Origin: Ipomoea triloba
Taxonomy: Eukaryota > Streptophyta > Magnoliopsida > Solanales > Convolvulaceae
Assembly (NCBI RefSeq): GCF_003576645.1
Contig: NC_044927.1
Coordinates: 11,664,712-11,728,711, forward strand
Direction of reading: 5' to 3'
DNA: 64,000 nucleotides
The position numbers and the translations under genes are program-made. Positions 60,630 through 64,000 of this stretch are shown piece by piece (positions within the stretch are counted from its first letter, which is position 1; every line of letters begins with the position of its first letter). The notes under the pieces were generated by a model, which saw nothing but the letters and a program-made list of their open reading frames with translations, did not search any database and was not told the DNA's origin.

Positions 60630-61966
60630 CAATAGAATAGAAAAAGGTTGACCAGAGGAAGCGGATTTTGAGAGACTAGGAGGTACATGAACTTTACCAC
60701 GCGACTGACGGGTAGACACAGATTTTTGAGACTTTTGAGACTTAAGGGGAGGTTCATCATCAGAAGTAATATCCATTATCAGTTTTCGTTTGATAGAGGG
60801 AGCCACAGGAATGACACGATTTGCAAGCTTAGCCTTACCTTTTCGGGTACGACTGGCAATAGGATTCTGAATACACTGGTCGGGAGCAGATAAAGGAATA
60901 GACACAGGTTGCACAGATTTGATATCCGGAACATAGACTTTAATTGAATCAAGAGATAAATCAGAAGTAGGTAATTTTGCAACCAGAGACACATCATGAG
61001 TTTTAATAACATCAGAGACTAATTTTTCAATGGAAGCAAAATCAGAAGCAGACGCAATAGACATAGGCTGAGAAAATGAACCAAATTTAATATCATGTGA
61101 TTTAGCCGATTGAAAAGGTAATAATACTCTGGACTCAGATTTTGAACTCAAAAAACAAGATGACGGAACTTGATAATTTAACGAACCGGAAGAGAAAGCA
61201 AAAAAGTCAGAATAAACCTGTTTATCAGATGAAAGAGCCGAAGGAACATCAATAATCGAAGTCGAAATATGTGACGTAACAAACCCTTTGGAAGCAGGTT
61301 GTGAATTTGACAAAACAATTTTGGAGTCATCTGGCGTTGGAAATTGAACCACTGAACATCCTTTTTTGGAATCACAATTTAAAAAAAAACAAGGTTTGAG
61401 AAATTGGAGCCCCCAGGCGGTGCTAGTAGACCGTGATCAGACTGTGCGACGGAGGAGATTGCATTCTGGACAGCTGGATGTGGCATACTGGACACGGTAG
61501 GCTGCGCAGCTACTTCGCACTCGTGCGGCAGTGCGGCGGATTCTTGTGGCGGCGGAGCAGCTGGTGTGGCTTGCGGCAGCAGCGGAACGGCAATCTGCCA
61601 GGCGATGTCCGAAGCATTGTTCGCCGAGGTTTCAACGGTCGAAACTGCGGACTGGGCAGTGGTGTTCGGGACAGCAGCGGCTAGCGGAGCGGAGAGGATG
61701 GCAGCCGTGGATTGAGGTGCGGCAGTCTGCTGGGCGGTTTCGGATAATCTCCAGGGTACTTCAGAGCATTGTTTGGCCAACTCTAAGATCAATCTTGATT
61801 CTTTCACTGTTAAATCATCCATCAAAGAGGGATTGAGAGCAAAGGTGAGAGCAATTTTAGCACAATCGGTCTAATTAAAATCAGAGATTCCTTGAACGAT
61901 TTTTCGGGCTAAGATCAATTGATCCTCAGAAGTGGAAAAAGTTGTGAAAGGGTTTTGTGAAGCCAT
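60630..61966 (-). pseudogene. ORF3 of element C
   Basis: Starts MASQNPFTTFSTSEDQLILA (ATG 61966-61964) and has a stop at codon 32. A Pro/Ala-rich stretch follows (61825-61379), then after a frameshift a long Ser-rich region (61352-60700) and a basic part with RTRKGKAKLANR and KRKLIMDITSDDEPPLKSQK. The order (N-terminal helix region, low complexity, basic KRK-rich part) parallels ORF3 of element A. The C-terminal plant-transposon domain is missing because the copy is cut near 60620. Confidence 0.6.
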
Positions 61967-62446
61967 GAGGAACTAAGAAAAAAATCGGCTAAGCAATTCT
62001 GAGAAGAAAAAAGGCAGGTAGAATTTTTGAGATCAAATAGTCTGAAACATAATAGTATTTTGAAAATAAGAGGGAGAGAGAAATCTCAGAAAAACTAGGA
62101 ATCTCAATTTGAGTACAATTTTGAAAACAACATAATATAAGAGATTTAGGAAGAATAAAACTAATCTGATAAGATGTCTGATACACTGAAACACTGAGAA
62201 AAATTAATTAGTGAATCACAATTAATAAAATATCAGACACATTAAAAACATAAACAACAGATTTAAAAAAAATTAATTCATATGAAATTAAAAAAAAATA
62301 GAGATATTAAAAAAAAACCTGCTAGACTTGGAAAACATATTAAATCTCCAATATAAAAAAAAAATTATTTTGAAATAAACTTATAAACAAATTAATTAAC
62401 AATTAATTAGAATGCATACCTGTTAGACCCAATTGCACTAGAATAA

Positions 62447-62881
62447 TTAATTAAATTTGCAGATCCCTAGGGCAGCCCGAAGAGTTTCAAACCGAGCATT
62501 GTCCAAAGGTTTAGTAAACAGATCTGCTAAAATTTTCTCTGTAGGCACATGTTCTAGGGCAACTTCTTTCTTGTCCACTAATTCCCTGATGAAGTGGTGT
62601 CTAATATTAATGTGTTTTGTTCGCGAATGCTGAACCGGGTTCTTTGAGATGTTAATCGCACTAGTGTTGTCACAGTAGAGAGTCATTGTGTCTTGTGTGA
62701 TCCCATAGTCAGCTAGCATCAGTCTCATCCACAGAAGTTGAGTACAGCTGGCCTCAACAGTGCTGAGTGAAATTGAGTTCTGTTTTTTACTTAGCCAGGA
62801 AACCAGATTTTTTCCAATAAAAAAACCACCACCATATGTGCTTTTACGATCATCAGTGCAGCCAACCCAGTCGGCAACACT
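62447..62881 (-). pseudogene. C-terminal pol (RNase H) of element C
   Basis: Reads VADWVGCTDDRKSTYGGGFF, VSWLSKKQNSISLSTVEA, then SCTQLLWMRLMLADYG with a 7-residue gap where EYIAAGS is expected, TLYCDNTSAINISKNPV, and ILADLFTKPLDNARFETLRA to a normal stop at 62447. Downstream of the gap the frame is intact. Confidence 0.85.
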
Positions 62882-62995
62882 CTATGAGTTACACTAAATC
62901 ACTCTATGAGTTACACTCTATCATCAGTGCAGCCAGCCCAGTCGACATCACTCTATGAGTTACACTCTATCATCAGTGCAGCCAGCCCAGTGCAT
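62882..62995. repeat. Short tandem repeat derived from Copia RNase H
   Basis: Two to three copies of a ~50-bp unit (cactctatgagttacactct plus atcatcagtgcagccagccc). The second half equals the coding for the GCTDD part of the adjacent RNase H. Confidence 0.8.
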
Positions 62996-63009
62996 TAATT
63001 TCCTATGGG

Positions 63010-63310
63010 TTCGATCCTTGCCTTTGCACACTATCACTACAACTGATTCGTGCACTTGCGAGGACATATATTAAAATTGTCCATCAATTTGTTAATCACA
63101 TATCATTCACGAAATGAAAACTGCAATTCTTTTTTCAGTCAAAATGTATTTTTAAGTATAATATGCATGCATTATAGTATTTTTTTTTTTAACATTTATC
63201 AATATAGCTAGTATTTTTTAGGGGCGATGAAGGAAAAAATAGGTGGCTAATATTAGTACTTTATATTAAAATTTTAAATTTATTTATATTTTAGATGTTT
63301 AAATTATAGT
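63010..63310. other. No gene recognised
   Basis: Includes gggttcgatccttgcctttg and gattcgtgcacttgcgagg (about 63007-63063), which resemble SINE B-box or LTR-end sequence but could not be bounded. Confidence 0.35.
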
Positions 63311-63311
63311 A

Positions 63312-63314
<3 letters not shown>

Positions 63315-63345
<31 letters not shown>

Positions 63346-63390
63346 GTAGTAGTAGTAGTAGTAGTAGTAATAATAGTAATAATAATAATG
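63315..63390. repeat. (AAT)n/(AGT)n microsatellite
   Basis: A compound trinucleotide run of about 75 bp. It yields a spurious poly-Tyr frame on the minus strand. Confidence 0.95.
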
Positions 63391-63550
63391 TAAAACCTGT
63401 TTATAAATTTTATATTTATATTTTAAAAAGTAAGTAACATATAACCCCAATATATAATGTGTATATATTATTATTATGAAAAAGATAAGAAAATATATGG
63501 TGGATGTTGTGCATAGTAATAATAGTGGGATAATGGAAGTTATAACGGTA

Positions 63551-63976
63551 CAGTCGTTATATAGTGGACCACGCTCCACAATGCATTGTGGACTGTGGTC
63601 ACAAAATGATGTCGTTTCAGTAAGTGGGAGAGGGAGCTCCGTAATTGATACTATAGTTCATCTCAAAAGATACTGCCTTACATTTGTTTTAATATTATCG
63701 AATGAAACTGCAGTTATATCGAAATGTAACTATAGTTGTGTTGAAATGTAACTGCAGTGTATATGAACTGATACTGAATAACAGTTTCACATTTGTGTTT
63801 TTATATTATCGAATGAAACTGTAGTTATATCGAAATATAACTGTAGTTGTGTTGAAATGTAACTGCAGTGTATATGAACTGAAAGTGAATAGCGCGGAAC
63901 GGAGATCGATTCATCTGTCTGTTTTCATTAGTCAAAACGACGTCGTTTTGATGCGTGGTCCACGATATAATTTGCG
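63551..63976. mobile_element. MULE-type MITE (copy 2 of the 32590 family)
   Basis: A perfect 9-bp target duplication ATAACGGTA (63542-63550 and 63977-63985). Ends CAGTCGTTATATAGTGGACC ... GGTCCACGATATAATTTGCG. Inside: atgatgtcgtttcagtaagt, atgaaactgcagttatatcg repeats and acgacgtcgttttg. The same order appears inverted at 32590-33190. Confidence 0.9.
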
Positions 63977-64000
63977 ATAACGGTAGGTGTAGATTTGTCC

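Larger units (their letters stand above)
60620..62881 (-). mobile_element. 3' part of a second Sirevirus-like Copia element (element C)
   Basis: RNase H end (62881-62447) followed by an ORF3 (61966 to about 60630) in the same order and orientation as in element A. The upstream side is cut at a short tandem repeat (62882-62995), the downstream side by gypsy sequence. No LTR or purine tract remains. Confidence 0.7.

Noticed and set aside
63001..63065. Possible SINE or Athila LTR edge (gggttcgatccttgcctttg)
   Set aside because: No A tail, target duplication or partner end could be found, so it is not called as an element.
63304..63579. Poly-Tyr frame
   Set aside because: Encoded by the (AAT)n/(AGT)n microsatellite.

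Overview
The window is nuclear DNA from a flowering plant: introns are spliced GT-AG, the genes are typical plant orthologues, and most of the sequence is plant transposable elements. AT-rich intergenic DNA, the SINE families and the recurrent short string tacggagta are compatible with a eudicot, perhaps an asterid such as Convolvulaceae. That placement is a guess from general resemblance only.

Host genes are few and sit near the ends and in the middle. (1) Exon 1 of a double B-box zinc-finger gene (BBX18/19 type) on the minus strand at 666-758, cut by the left window edge. (2) An intact single-exon gene for a mitochondrial bTHX/S31 ribosomal protein, minus strand, 34700-34984. (3) An apparently intact nine-exon UFD1 gene, minus strand, 38147-41303, whose first coding exon is the ATG alone. 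(4) A tRNA-Leu(CAA) gene at 46398-46481, about 250 bp upstream of (5) an apparently intact ten-exon tRNA-dihydrouridine synthase 3 (DUS3-like) gene, plus strand, 46733-50509.

The rest is layered mobile DNA. From 3.3 to 8.6 kb lies a duplicated segment carrying a SINE; one copy holds a 1.5 kb Helitron, and the other copy gives the empty site. From 8.37 to 16.62 kb lies a decayed Helitron (minus strand) with an RPA70-like gene followed by the C-terminal part of RepHel. Its helicase is split by a 4.4 kb LTR element (9233-13612) with two LTRs, a GGATC/AGATC target duplication and almost no pol. From 16.62 to about 31.08 kb lies a decayed Sirevirus-like Copia element (element A, minus strand) with gag, pol and a third ORF. 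Two solo LTRs of related families have inserted into it, in the 3' LTR and in ORF3. Its truncated 5' LTR joins the gag of another Copia element (B). From 52.8 to 60.6 kb lies a Ty3/gypsy (Tat-like) element with broken sense ORFs but an open, spliceable antisense ORF. It abuts the 3' half of another Sirevirus-like element (C) at about 60.6-62.9 kb.

Smaller elements are numerous: at least six MULE-type MITEs (9-10 bp target duplications, GTGGACCA-like ends), a hAT MITE, a Stowaway MITE, a foldback element, a CACTA end, four SINE insertions of three types, LINE and Athila fragments, and many microsatellites. The stretch 17.6-20.7 kb is probably misassembled: two near-identical copies of 1.07 kb flank a 134-bp C run ending in an N, and a 239-bp N gap follows, also flanked by C runs.
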